Under the pieces are notes generated by a model, which saw only the letters and a list, made by a program, of their open reading frames with translations, had not been told where the DNA came from and did no database searches. Below, in pieces: positions 9,601 through 16,518 of a stretch of 64,000 bases of DNA. The DNA is taken from positions 186,001 to 250,000 of the forward strand of contig NZ_JAFLND010000003.1 in NCBI RefSeq assembly GCF_017313105.1. The letters are read 5' to 3'. This DNA is from [Muricauda] lutisoli (nom. illeg.) (lineage in GTDB: Bacteria; Bacteroidota; Bacteroidia; Flavobacteriales; Flavobacteriaceae). Both the position numbers and the translations under genes were made by a program. The first letter of the stretch is position 1; every line of letters begins with the position of its first letter.

Positions 9601-10750
9601 CACGTACGACCCAGATTCCGAACCAAACAATAATTTGGGCTCCGAGGACGATCAAGCAACTGTAACTCCAGTGCCTTATGGGCTGAGCGATCTTTCCTTG
9701 TCAAAAACAGTCGATAATGCCAACCCCAATGTGGGTGATACGGTCCGTTTTGTGGTCAGTGTTACCAATAATGGTCCGTCCGACGCCAGAAATGTGGAGG
9801 TAACAGATCTATTGCCATTAGGGTATACCTACGAGTCCCATACTTCAACCGCAGGGGTCTACAATGCTGCTTCCGGGGTTTGGAACTTGAACAGAACCCT
9901 TTTGAACCAGGATACGGAAAGTTTGGAAATTTTAGCCGTGGTCAACCCCCCAACAGGTGCCGAAGACGAATATTTGAACCAGGCTTTTGTTTCTGCTAGT
10001 TTGTATGCCGATCCTGACAGTGATCCATCAACAGGGATTGTTGAGGATGATTTAACAGATGGTGTTACAGATGATGATGAAGCAACCGCTTTTGTGGTGC
10101 CACAATCCAGTGATATTGCTATTACAAAAAGTGTGAACGTTGCAATGCCCAATATTGGCGACGAGGTTATTTTTGAGATTACGGTGACCAATCAAGGTAT
10201 TGACAATGCAACAAATATTGGTATACAGGAAGAATTGCCTTTGGGCTACGAATTCATCAGTTTCGAGACTACAGTGGGTACCTATGATTCCGATTCTTCT
10301 TTTTGGGAGATTGAATCCTTGGCTGTTTCCGAAACAGCAACACTATCGCTTACCGTAGCCGTTCAGGATATAGAGGATTACCTGAACAGGGTCAGTTTGG
10401 CCTATGTGGATCAATGGGATACGGATGAAGGCAACAATACTGCCGAGGCTTTTGTAGAGCCTAGCTGTTTGGTAGTGTACAATGAGTTTTCTCCAAATGG
10501 AGACGGTGTCAACGATTATTTTAAGATTGATTGTATTTCACGTTACCCAGGCAATACACTTCAGGTGTACAACCGATGGGGCAATATTGTGTTCCAGACA
10601 AAATCCTATAAAAATGATTGGGACGGTACGCCCAATGGACGTGCTATGGTTCAACCTGAAGATCAACTACCGGTGGGTACCTATTACTATGTATTGGATT
10701 TGGGCGATGGCTCCGAACCACGAACGGACTGGTTGTATTTAAACAGATAA
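6605..10750 (+). CDS. T9SS type B cargo: DUF11-repeat surface protein
   Basis: A secreted 1381-residue protein. A signal peptide (ILMVFLVLVLSRAGYAQ) is followed by a PKD/Ig-like segment (VNAGSDQTF) and nine tandem DUF11 repeats of about 125-130 residues, each opening like ADLSLTKSVDxxxPxVGD. Eight of the nine close with an acidic run such as DSSPNNDSPGEDDQ that could bind calcium. The last 95 residues (EFSPNGDGVNDYFKI, then VYNRWGNIVF, then PVGTYYYVLDLG) are a gliding-motility-type C-terminal domain, the type B T9SS sorting signal. Type B cargo is usually exported with a dedicated PorP/SprF protein, and one starts 3 bp downstream. Family knowledge suggests adhesion or a motility-related surface filament; the exact ligand is unknown. 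Repeats have diverged, unlike the near-identical ones in the giant adhesin. Confidence 0.9.
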   Translation: MTKPHFNPFSRCSILMVFLVLVLSRAGYAQDCAVNAGSDQTFDQTTSVFLSADTPPVGTGSWTQLSGPTLVTFDDSNDPNTQIFNTTLGTYIFEWTVSDATCDTASDTVGITIEGIDLELELVASNPLPNIGDVVTFTINLSNFGDVDATGVAIENFVPAGFNNVTAIDNSGTYSFLTDNVTWTGINVPIGSNTVSLNFDATVLTPTAAAGEYTHIAEVIFADQLDIDSTPNNDDGDQNEDDEDNITAAPLQADLSLIKSVVGGDLSPYVGEQLSFEISVSNNGPHDATNVRVVDQLLSGFSYMSYSATTGTYNPANGFWEVGTLANGDTETLTIDVVVNASGNYTNTSQVIASDAFDIDSTPSNGVSSEDDQSDVVVTPEALIDLSLTKTIDKSPPLVSDNVRFTLTINNDGPSDATSVEVTDLLPSGYTYVSDNSGGSYDANTGIWNVGSLANGSSVSLNILCNVNPSGDYDNIAEITGHDQVDVDSSPNNDSPGEDDQDGVSVVPEPLVDISVTKSVDQFIPEVGEEILFTVTVQNDGPSDATNIVVTDLLASGYQLINATPSIGTYNETNGSWVVGDLGNGVSETLDVLVEVLSTGNYTNTAELTNVGENDVDSSPNNNNESEDDQQTVEPIVIPVADLLLRKSVNVLSPYIGQEVIFTINITNLGPSDASGVEVMDLLPDGYTYVSHSTTAGIYNATSGMWSLNGSLADGSTETLSIVATVNNTGDYFNVTEVFAADQYDPNSIPNNNNVFENDQDNAGTTPIPSADLALNVSVDNQSPDVGTQVTFTIMLWNEGPSNAIGIEVENILPDGFTYVSDDSGGLFNPSNGLWDVGSLALESQMELNIVAEVNPSGDYTVRTEVVDATFFDADSEPDNNMLLEDDQDEQTVTPRHVTDISVSKTVNDMNPEVGDEIVFTIEVNNEGPNDASGLIIGDELEDGYQFVSATTSSGIYDEIAGSWDLPTLANASTETLEIRAVVLSSGEYKNTAELIVLDTYDPDSEPNNNLGSEDDQATVTPVPYGLSDLSLSKTVDNANPNVGDTVRFVVSVTNNGPSDARNVEVTDLLPLGYTYESHTSTAGVYNAASGVWNLNRTLLNQDTESLEILAVVNPPTGAEDEYLNQAFVSASLYADPDSDPSTGIVEDDLTDGVTDDDEATAFVVPQSSDIAITKSVNVAMPNIGDEVIFEITVTNQGIDNATNIGIQEELPLGYEFISFETTVGTYDSDSSFWEIESLAVSETATLSLTVAVQDIEDYLNRVSLAYVDQWDTDEGNNTAEAFVEPSCLVVYNEFSPNGDGVNDYFKIDCISRYPGNTLQVYNRWGNIVFQTKSYKNDWDGTPNGRAMVQPEDQLPVGTYYYVLDLGDGSEPRTDWLYLNR

Positions 10751-10753
10751 AAA

Positions 10754-11695
10754 ATGGGGATTATAGCATCAAAATATAGAACAAAAGGATGTAAGCTACT
10801 ATGTTTGCTGCTGCTTGCCCTGTGCTCCATTTCCATACATGCACAACAGGACCCTCAATTTACCCAGTATATGTATAATACTATGAGCGTTAACCCTGCC
10901 TATGCAGGCAACAATGGACATTTAACCGCTTTGCTTTTGCACCGCTCGCAATGGGTAGGTATAAATGGCGCTCCGAACACGCAGGTGTTGGCAGTGGATA
11001 CGCCGTTGGAAAACAAACTTGGAGTAGGGGGGATTATCTCTCGAGATGCTTTGGGGCCTTCTTCCGAAATATCGGTGGACGGAAATGTGTCCTATACCAT
11101 TCAATTGGATAGTGCCAACAGTAAGCTCTCTTTTGGGATGAAGCTGGGGGGACGTATTTTTGATGTTGATTTTTCCAAGGGCCTTACCGAAGATGAAGAT
11201 GTGGCCTTTCAAAATAATATAAAAAGCAAGTTCTTCCCGACTATTGGTGCAGGGCTCTATTATGATACGAAGAAAGGATATTTAGGCTTTGCCATACCCA
11301 ATTTTTTTTCTCAGAAACACTATGATGGAGAGGAACAGGAAATAGCTGCGGAGCGTTTGCACTATTATTTTATTGGAGGTAAGGCGGTGGATTTGACCCC
11401 AGATGTGAAATTGAAACCCGCTTTTTTCGTAAAATGGGTGCCTGGTGCTCCGATTATAGCCGATATTTCGGTAAATGCATTGCTCAAGGAAACCTTCACG
11501 TTTGGGCTGGCCTACCGGTGGGACGATTCTTTTTCAACCTTGTTGGGCATGCAAATCAACCCAAATTTTAGTGCGGGCTATGCCTATGACCTGACTACAT
11601 CCAATTTGGCCAGTTACACGGGAGGTTCACATGAATTGTTTGTTCGTTATGAGTTCAAATCTCCCAAAAAACAAAAAGAAGCCCCCACATTTTAG
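10754..11695 (+). CDS. PorP/SprF family T9SS outer-membrane partner protein
   Basis: A 313-residue outer-membrane barrel protein with signal peptide (CLLLLALCSISIHAQQ) and the family signature DPQFTQYMYN, SVNPAYAG and HRSQWVGINGAPNT. PorP/SprF proteins are each dedicated to one type B cargo and are needed for its export or surface attachment. The gene starts 3 bp after the DUF11 adhesin, so the two form a cargo-partner module. It resembles but differs from the second PorP/SprF at 16519-17463. The chain ends in alternating barrel strands (LASYTGGSHELFVRYEF). An imperfect hairpin (11700-11724) follows without a clear T-tract. Confidence 0.9.
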   Translation: MGIIASKYRTKGCKLLCLLLLALCSISIHAQQDPQFTQYMYNTMSVNPAYAGNNGHLTALLLHRSQWVGINGAPNTQVLAVDTPLENKLGVGGIISRDALGPSSEISVDGNVSYTIQLDSANSKLSFGMKLGGRIFDVDFSKGLTEDEDVAFQNNIKSKFFPTIGAGLYYDTKKGYLGFAIPNFFSQKHYDGEEQEIAAERLHYYFIGGKAVDLTPDVKLKPAFFVKWVPGAPIIADISVNALLKETFTFGLAYRWDDSFSTLLGMQINPNFSAGYAYDLTTSNLASYTGGSHELFVRYEFKSPKKQKEAPTF

Positions 11696-11732
11696 ACCGC
11701 ACTATTCTTCAGCCAGAAATAGTGAGTATCTT

Positions 11733-11740
11733 TAGCTTTG
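11733..11740 (+). promoter_or_regulatory. -7 promoter box for the siroheme-synthase-like gene
   Basis: TAGCTTTG matches TAnnTTTG exactly and lies 27 bp before the ATG at 11767. No clear -33 element was found. Confidence 0.45.
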
Positions 11741-11766
11741 TAATATGCCGCTAAAATTGATCTGCT

Positions 11767-12348
11767 ATGGAGAGGAATGAGCTATATCCCGTTTTTTTAA
11801 AGGTTTCCAACTTACATGTGTTGATCGTTGGAGGAGGAAACGTAGGTTTGGAAAAATTGACCTTTTTATTGAAATCGAGCCCTTCGGCCAAAGTACAAAT
11901 GGTGGCCCCGGAGTTTTTATCGGATACCTTGGAACTGGCCAAAAAGCATGATGTTGAAATTACCAAGGATGTTTATGCTGACAAGTATTTGGAAGGGAAA
12001 CATATGGTAGTGGCCTGCACGGACAAACCCGAAGTGAACGAGCAGGTGTACCATGATTGCAGAAAGTTGAGCAAATTGGTGAATGTGGCGGACAATCCAC
12101 CGTTTTGCGATTTTTATATGGGTGGAATCGTGACGAAGGGCCATGTAAAGGTTGCTATTTCCACGAATGGAAAATCACCGACCACGGCCAAGCGGCTACG
12201 TCAATTTTTTGAAGATGTACTACCCGAAAACATTGACGACTTGGTGAACAATCTTAACGAATACCGCAAGACCCTTAAGGGGGATTTTGAGCAAAAGGTT
12301 GAGGCCTTGAACGAGTTTACCAAAGGGTTGGTCAACAAAAAGGATTGA
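11767..12348 (+). CDS. Precorrin-2 dehydrogenase / sirohydrochlorin ferrochelatase (siroheme synthase N-terminal domain)
   Basis: This 193-residue protein corresponds to the CysG N-terminal domain or Met8p. It has an N-terminal NAD-binding Rossmann loop GGGNVGLEK near residue 23, VVACTDKPEVNEQV near residue 82, and NVADNPPFCDFYMGGIV followed by VAISTNGKSPTTAKRLR, the typical central part of the family. It oxidises precorrin-2 to sirohydrochlorin and inserts Fe2+ to make siroheme, the cofactor of sulfite and nitrite reductases. The SAM-dependent methyltransferase half of CysG is absent and must be encoded elsewhere. No sulfur-assimilation gene lies beside it. Its stop is 3 bp from the convergent stop of the LytTR regulator, leaving no room for a terminator. 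Confidence 0.85.
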   Translation: MERNELYPVFLKVSNLHVLIVGGGNVGLEKLTFLLKSSPSAKVQMVAPEFLSDTLELAKKHDVEITKDVYADKYLEGKHMVVACTDKPEVNEQVYHDCRKLSKLVNVADNPPFCDFYMGGIVTKGHVKVAISTNGKSPTTAKRLRQFFEDVLPENIDDLVNNLNEYRKTLKGDFEQKVEALNEFTKGLVNKKD

Positions 12349-12351
12349 GTC

Positions 12352-13104
12352 TTACAACCGTTTCATTGCTTCAATTAAATCGTCTTTCTTTCTGGAAGAA
12401 ATATTTACTTGCAGGTCGTTGCTCATAATAAGGTAGCCTCCGTCCGACTTAATGTATTTTTTTACCTTTTTTAAGTTAATGAGATAGCTGTTGTGAACCC
12501 TCATGAATTGGTGTTCCGAAAGTAGGTTTTCGTATTCCTTTAAGTGTTTGCTGACTAAAAGATTGTTATTGTCCTCTAGAACAAAACTTGTATATGAGCC
12601 ATTAGCTTTGCAAGCGATTATATCATCAATGGCAATAAATTCCATACCAGCTGTTGTGGCCAAGCAAATTTTTTCCGGCCGAATATTTCCTCGCGAAATA
12701 CTTTCCATCAGAGTGTCCAATTGTTCCCTATAAACATTGGTATCCATTCTGGTCCTTGCTTTTTCTACAGCTTGTTGCAGTTCATCAAGATCAATTGGTT
12801 TAAGCAGGTAATCCAGTGAACTGAACTTTATGGCCTTTATGGCATATTTCTCAAATGCTGTAGTGAATATAACTTCAAAACTGGGCTCCTTTATTTGGTT
12901 GAGGACATCAAATCCTACCCCAGATTGTAATTCAATATCCAAAAAGACAATATCTGGGCTATAAATGGACAAAACTTTTACGGCTTCTTCTACAGAACCG
13001 GCCAGTGCGATTACTTGAACGTCTTTGCAAAATTCTTCCAACATGGACTTTAGGATTTCCCTGCCATGTTTTTCATCTTCGATAATTACTGCTTTTAAAA
13101 CCAT
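12352..13104 (-). CDS. LytTR-family response regulator (orphan)
   Basis: The 250-residue protein has an N-terminal receiver domain (VIIEDE acidic pocket, phosphoacceptor D56 in VFLDIELQSG, TTAFEKYAIKA switch region) and a C-terminal LytTR DNA-binding domain from about residue 145 (GMEFIAIDDIIACKANGSYT, then HQFMRVHNSYLINLKKVKKY). LytTR domains bind two imperfect 9-bp direct repeats separated by about 12 bp. No histidine kinase is adjacent, so its phosphodonor is unknown. Five sites with exactly this geometry occur at 14.7-29.6 kb, upstream of hypothetical genes, the giant-adhesin operon and the OmpA gene. This regulator is the obvious local candidate to bind them (inference). Confidence 0.92.
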   Translation of the reverse strand: MVLKAVIIEDEKHGREILKSMLEEFCKDVQVIALAGSVEEAVKVLSIYSPDIVFLDIELQSGVGFDVLNQIKEPSFEVIFTTAFEKYAIKAIKFSSLDYLLKPIDLDELQQAVEKARTRMDTNVYREQLDTLMESISRGNIRPEKICLATTAGMEFIAIDDIIACKANGSYTSFVLEDNNNLLVSKHLKEYENLLSEHQFMRVHNSYLINLKKVKKYIKSDGGYLIMSNDLQVNISSRKKDDLIEAMKRL

Positions 13105-13135
13105 AGGGTTATTTTAGGGTTGTATATTTTTATTA

Positions 13136-13444
13136 TTACTCTCGGGCCAATTGATTTTCCGTTAGCATCGAACTTGTCAATGATTTCATGAGCATTAAAG
13201 GAACCTCTATATTTTCAACTTCAAGATTTTTGTCAATTTCCAAGGTATGTTCAAACGAGGTATCAAATCTTAAACACCCTAACTCAAGATAAGACGTTAA
13301 AGGAGTTTTTTCTTCAGCAAGTATAGCAGTGACCATGTGGGAACTCTCGGGGATATTCCTGCCCAATTTACCAAATTTTGGCAGGTAAGCTAGGGCGGGC
13401 ACCGTATCAATTTTAAGAATTACTTTGTTAGTCGATAAGAGCAT
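13136..13444 (-). CDS. Small hypothetical protein upstream of the LytTR regulator
   Basis: A 102-residue ORF ends 31 bp before the response regulator on the same strand. It has no signal peptide, transmembrane helix or recognisable motif; the C-terminal third is Leu/Met/Ser-rich. The position suggests it could be a leader cistron of the regulator. Support is only the uninterrupted frame and the absence of another gene here, so it may be a chance ORF. Confidence 0.35.
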   Translation of the reverse strand: MLLSTNKVILKIDTVPALAYLPKFGKLGRNIPESSHMVTAILAEEKTPLTSYLELGCLRFDTSFEHTLEIDKNLEVENIEVPLMLMKSLTSSMLTENQLARE

Positions 13445-13603
13445 TTAGTATAGCAGAGTTGAAAAGGATATTGTTTGGTTGGGTTTTGGTTTAATTTCTT
13501 CGGATGATGCTTTAACCACATTCAGTTGCACGGTACTTTTGGACAACAAGGTATGTTTACATCGTATTAAATTTGGCTTACTAGGTCATTTTAAAATAAA
13601 AAA

Positions 13604-13811
13604 GTAACTCACCACTTTCTTTTCTTATATCAACTGTTGCGCAGCATAACCCCATACTTGCTTTCAGCTCAAGAAATTACTAATGGTGAGTTGTCAGATA
13701 TAGTTATAAATTTTGGGCTGCACTGTCTTCATCGCCAGAACTGAAGACAGTAACAAAATCTGTTTGTCATGCAGCCCGGTATTCAAAATACTCAATGGTT
13801 AAATCTACCAT
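13604..13811. other. Dense cluster of inverted repeats; possible structured RNA
   Basis: The gap between two genes (13445-13982) holds no credible ORF but several perfect helices. AACTCACCA (13606) pairs with TGGTGAGTT (13684). At 13715-13777 a complete three-way junction can be drawn: P1 GGGCTGCA/TGCAGCCC (8 bp), P2 CTGTCTTCA/TGAAGACAG (9 bp), P3 ACAAA/TTTGT (5 bp), with only 2-nt linkers. Smaller hairpins follow: GTATT/AATAC at 13779 and ATGGT/ACCAT at 13795. No motif of RNase P RNA, tmRNA or SRP RNA was recognised. It could be a regulatory RNA, a leader, or a decayed mobile-element end; the transcribed strand is unknown. Confidence 0.45.
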
Positions 13812-13900
13812 GCTTTCCTTTAAAACTTGTAGGTCACTTGATGTAAGTTGGTTTTCACTTTATAGATGGCCTTTTTGGGTTTATTTAGGTTTTAACAATT

Positions 13901-13939
13901 GTAAAATGGGAATTCCTGTTATTAGGATTCCCATTTTAC
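13901..13939 (-). terminator. Strong hairpin downstream of the 220-residue hypothetical gene
   Basis: GTAAAATGGGAATTCCT at 13901 pairs with AGGATTCCCATTTTAC at 13924 with one bulged base, giving about 16 bp. It lies 44 bp beyond the stop of the minus-strand gene at 13983. There is no clean T-tract on either strand, so it may be an mRNA 3-prime stabiliser instead of a terminator. Confidence 0.4.
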
Positions 13940-13982
13940 ATTTACAAGAGAACACTAAAAATTTCGGTTAGTAAATAATAGG

Positions 13983-14645
13983 TCAAGCAGTGTAATGCAA
14001 TTCTTGCTCTTTTACATAAGCTTTAAGGGTTGTCTTCCTTTTTTTCTTGGGCATTTTGGCAATGAAATGGCCCTTGAAGTCTATTGAGGCTATGTTGCTC
14101 AAATATCTTAGGACCTCCTCGTAGTCATTGATGTTAATACCGGCATTTGTTAAACTTTTGTGTATTGTTGATTTGGATGGATTAATGCCCCAGTCTCCAT
14201 AAATTTTTTGGTCTCTGGATTTAATAATTAAAACCTTAAGTTTTTTTAAGTGCCAGTTTGGAACATAAAAATGGGATACACCATCTTTTATTGATTTAAA
14301 GGTTACATAGACTTTTCCCACATTTTTGTATACGTTCGCCGTGTATCCCATTCGCGCATTGCGTATTGGAAGTTTGATATAAGAACCATCTGATTCCAAA
14401 TAGAACAATATTGGGTTTCTCTGAAGTATTTCTTCGGTAATTTGGGGAACATCCAAAGTGAGGGACCACCCTGGCAATTGTTCCCTAATATCAAAAGATA
14501 ACAGTTCCACGGTATCGGGTTCAACCGGTTGATGACATTTTTTGTTGCTCTTCGTTAAAGGATTCGATCTATTTATAAGATATATTGGGTATCCAATTAT
14601 TACCGCAGCACAAATCAATGCCCATATGATGGTTAACAAATGCAT
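13983..14645 (-). CDS. Membrane-anchored hypothetical protein
   Basis: A 220-residue protein I do not recognise. One hydrophobic N-terminal helix (LLTIIWALICAAVIIGYPIYL, residues 3-23) should anchor it in the inner membrane. The rest is soluble: a mixed alpha/beta part with VYVTFKSIKDGVSHFYVPNW in the middle and a strongly basic KMPKKKRKTTLK near the C-terminus. A LytTR-type double site lies 79 bp upstream of the start, so it probably belongs to the same regulon as the giant adhesin. Base composition is AT-rich, like the neighbouring 125-residue orphan gene. A strong hairpin follows the stop. Confidence 0.65.
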   Translation of the reverse strand: MHLLTIIWALICAAVIIGYPIYLINRSNPLTKSNKKCHQPVEPDTVELLSFDIREQLPGWSLTLDVPQITEEILQRNPILFYLESDGSYIKLPIRNARMGYTANVYKNVGKVYVTFKSIKDGVSHFYVPNWHLKKLKVLIIKSRDQKIYGDWGINPSKSTIHKSLTNAGININDYEEVLRYLSNIASIDFKGHFIAKMPKKKRKTTLKAYVKEQELHYTA

Positions 14646-14723
14646 AACTTTCTTTTGATTAAATAATTGGGAACTTTAAATCACATCTCAAATAACAAAG
14701 AAAAATGCTAAGTTCAGCCTATA

Positions 14724-14757
14724 AATGGACCGATGGGCCTTCTCAATTGACGGATGG
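14724..14757 (-). promoter_or_regulatory. LytTR-type direct-repeat site A
   Basis: On the minus strand two half-sites, CATCCGTCAATT (14745-14756) and CATCGGTCCATT (14724-14735), start exactly 21 bp apart. TCCGTCAAT within the first agrees at 8 of 9 positions with the LytTR half-site [TA][AC][CA]GTTN[AG][TG]. The site is 79 bp upstream of the gene at 13983-14645. It is the best-conserved of the five sites. Confidence 0.65.
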
Positions 14758-14895
14758 GAATCAGTCGATTAAACGCATGGTTTTTTTGGACGAAATGCAT
14801 TTATTTTATCAACTAAAAAATAAACAAGCTACAAGAGCTTATCGCGGGTTTACCAAGAACTGATCATTACAATAAAGAACAATTGTCCCTAGGGT

Positions 14896-15273
14896 TTAAG
14901 TGTCGTGGGATTTTTCCAATTGGCCTACAATTCCCATTACATCATAGTTGGCAATTTTTCTAGTGATATAATTCCGCTTTATGTGGTTTATGTAAGTATG
15001 AATCTCAAGAGTATAGTAATTCTCTAGCTCAAATATGGAATCTTTGGCAATTTCCAAACTATTGTTCACCTTTTTTTTGTCATAGGACCTTGCATTATAT
15101 ACTATTTTAAAATTATTGTTTTCTTGGTCCATCCATTCTATTGTAACTTCTATGAAGTCATCCATTCTCTCCCTTTGTTTATAAGATGCTTGCTTTGGGA
15201 TTTTTCCAAATTCATATTCAGACTTTACTAGGTCTAAAATCCATTTTTCTAGAAACTTTTCTTTCATTATCAT
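14896..15273 (-). CDS. Hypothetical cytoplasmic protein (125 residues)
   Basis: I do not recognise this protein. It is charged, with no signal peptide or membrane helix, and alternates acidic and basic helices (FIEVTIEWMDQENNNFKIV, then KKKVNNSLEIAKDSIFELEN). Sequence and length would fit a small alpha/beta protein. The start MIMKEKF allows M1 or M3. It is a monocistronic minus-strand gene flanked by long non-coding gaps, and it carries a LytTR-type double site 112 bp upstream, like the adhesin operon. A 6-bp hairpin AGCTCA/TGAGCT (15298-15313) lies in its leader. Confidence 0.55.
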   Translation of the reverse strand: MIMKEKFLEKWILDLVKSEYEFGKIPKQASYKQRERMDDFIEVTIEWMDQENNNFKIVYNARSYDKKKVNNSLEIAKDSIFELENYYTLEIHTYINHIKRNYITRKIANYDVMGIVGQLEKSHDT

Positions 15274-15384
15274 TTAAGTTTTAGGCATTCTGGTTTTAGC
15301 TCAGCATTGAGCTATTGGTTCAATTTGTTTTATAGAGGTTGAAGATTTTGCTCCCAGATCGATTTCCTATAAGCCTTTTTTTGG

Positions 15385-15417
15385 AATGGAACGGGCTTTT
15401 CAGAAAATGTACTGTTT
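15385..15417 (-). promoter_or_regulatory. LytTR-type direct-repeat site E
   Basis: Minus-strand half-sites AAACAGTACATT (15406-15417) and GCCCGTTCCATT (15385-15396) start 21 bp apart. ACAGTACAT fits the LytTR half-site at 8 of 9 positions; the second half is poorer. It is the weakest of the five sites and is supported mainly by spacing, orientation and position 112 bp before a start codon. Confidence 0.45.
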
Positions 15418-15503
15418 TACGTAACGGGAGCACATAAAAACAGGAGGTTGGAAAGGATACTTAATTATTTAAAGAGAAGATTTTTTTACAAAAAACTTCA
15501 TTT

Positions 15504-16508
15504 TTATATATGTAGAATTTTATTTAACCAGTTCAAAGTATTCAATCTAGCGATTGGACTTTGAGGATTGTCATCAAAATCGAACCCATGTCCAACACCT
15601 TTATAGACGTTAAGTTCAACGGCAGCTCCCTTTTCTTTTAACAAATCAACAAGACACAGCGTGTTTTCCGTTAAATAACCTTCTGAGGGAATTTGAAATA
15701 ATATTGGCGCATAGGGCATATAAATATTCCCCTCCCACGCGTTGTTCCCACACGGACTTGCACCCCAATAGTCATATCCGCCCGATCCTCCGTAATAGAA
15801 CACACCACCCGCAAATCCAAAATCAGGTTTCTGGTCCGGCGGAAGTACACCTGAGGAGGAATCATATTCCTTGCCGTCAAAATTTTGGGTCCATTCCCAA
15901 TCTTTAGGTGTAAGGTCCGTATCGTATAATGCTGAAGCCACGGCACTTGCCCCATCAGAAAAACCCAACAGGGCTATATCTTTTTTGCGCACAAGAGTTT
16001 CGCCATCTTCATTTTTTAGCTTTTTAAGTACCTCCAGAGCCGCATAGGCATCCTTAGGTCGAATAAACTGAGAACTTATTTTAAAGTTGTCGGGAGCTGT
16101 CTTCCATTTTCCTGTTCGTCTGGACACTCCCCTTCCGGAATAACTGTCCACATAAGCTCCTATAATACAATTAGCATCGAACAACTTACGCCATTCTTTG
16201 TTTTGACCGGACATTTCACCAGTTTCAGGATCATGGTCCAGCCACATTCCATCGGATCCGTGCATTACCACCACAGCGGGAAAATTGTTGGTATCGCATC
16301 CAGATGGTATGGACATGTAAATCGGGATTTTTTCGTGGTCCACCATAGCATAGACAATAGTGTCCAGAGTCGAATTCCTTAGCGTAACCTCTGGAAATTG
16401 CATTGATGGAAGAAAAGCACCCTCGTCCTTTCCACATGATATACAACAAATGAAAAGGATAGCAAGGAGCAAGTAAAATTTTTGTAACAATTTAGATAGT
16501 GATTTCAT
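15504..16508 (-). CDS. Surface-lipoprotein alpha/beta hydrolase (dienelactone-hydrolase-like)
   Basis: A 334-residue hydrolase. The signal peptide ends at C25 (ICCISC), and the following GKDE fits the Bacteroidota lipoprotein export signal C-X-K-(D/E)-(D/E), so the protein is probably displayed on the cell surface. The hydrolase fold shows an oxyanion region VVVMHGSDG near residue 81, the nucleophile elbow LGFSDGAS with S184, and a late histidine in KGVGHGFDFD. This resembles dienelactone hydrolases and acetyl-xylan-type esterases; the substrate is unknown. It is last in an apparent operon: giant adhesin, then PorP/SprF (15-bp gap), then this gene (10-bp gap). Placement of an esterase-like enzyme with a T9SS adhesin suggests action on the same surface or polymer target (inference). 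Confidence 0.75.
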   Translation of the reverse strand: MKSLSKLLQKFYLLLAILFICCISCGKDEGAFLPSMQFPEVTLRNSTLDTIVYAMVDHEKIPIYMSIPSGCDTNNFPAVVVMHGSDGMWLDHDPETGEMSGQNKEWRKLFDANCIIGAYVDSYSGRGVSRRTGKWKTAPDNFKISSQFIRPKDAYAALEVLKKLKNEDGETLVRKKDIALLGFSDGASAVASALYDTDLTPKDWEWTQNFDGKEYDSSSGVLPPDQKPDFGFAGGVFYYGGSGGYDYWGASPCGNNAWEGNIYMPYAPILFQIPSEGYLTENTLCLVDLLKEKGAAVELNVYKGVGHGFDFDDNPQSPIARLNTLNWLNKILHI

Positions 16509-16518
16509 AATCTCTCAA

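Noticed and set aside
13474-13527. LytTR-type site upstream of the regulator itself
   Set aside because: One half resembling CATCCGAAGAAA fits at 7 of 12 positions, but neither flank at 21 bp matches.
13604-13939. RNase P RNA, tmRNA or SRP RNA
   Set aside because: None of their conserved segments (for example the tRNA-like ends of tmRNA or the P4 sequences of RNase P RNA) could be found on either strand.
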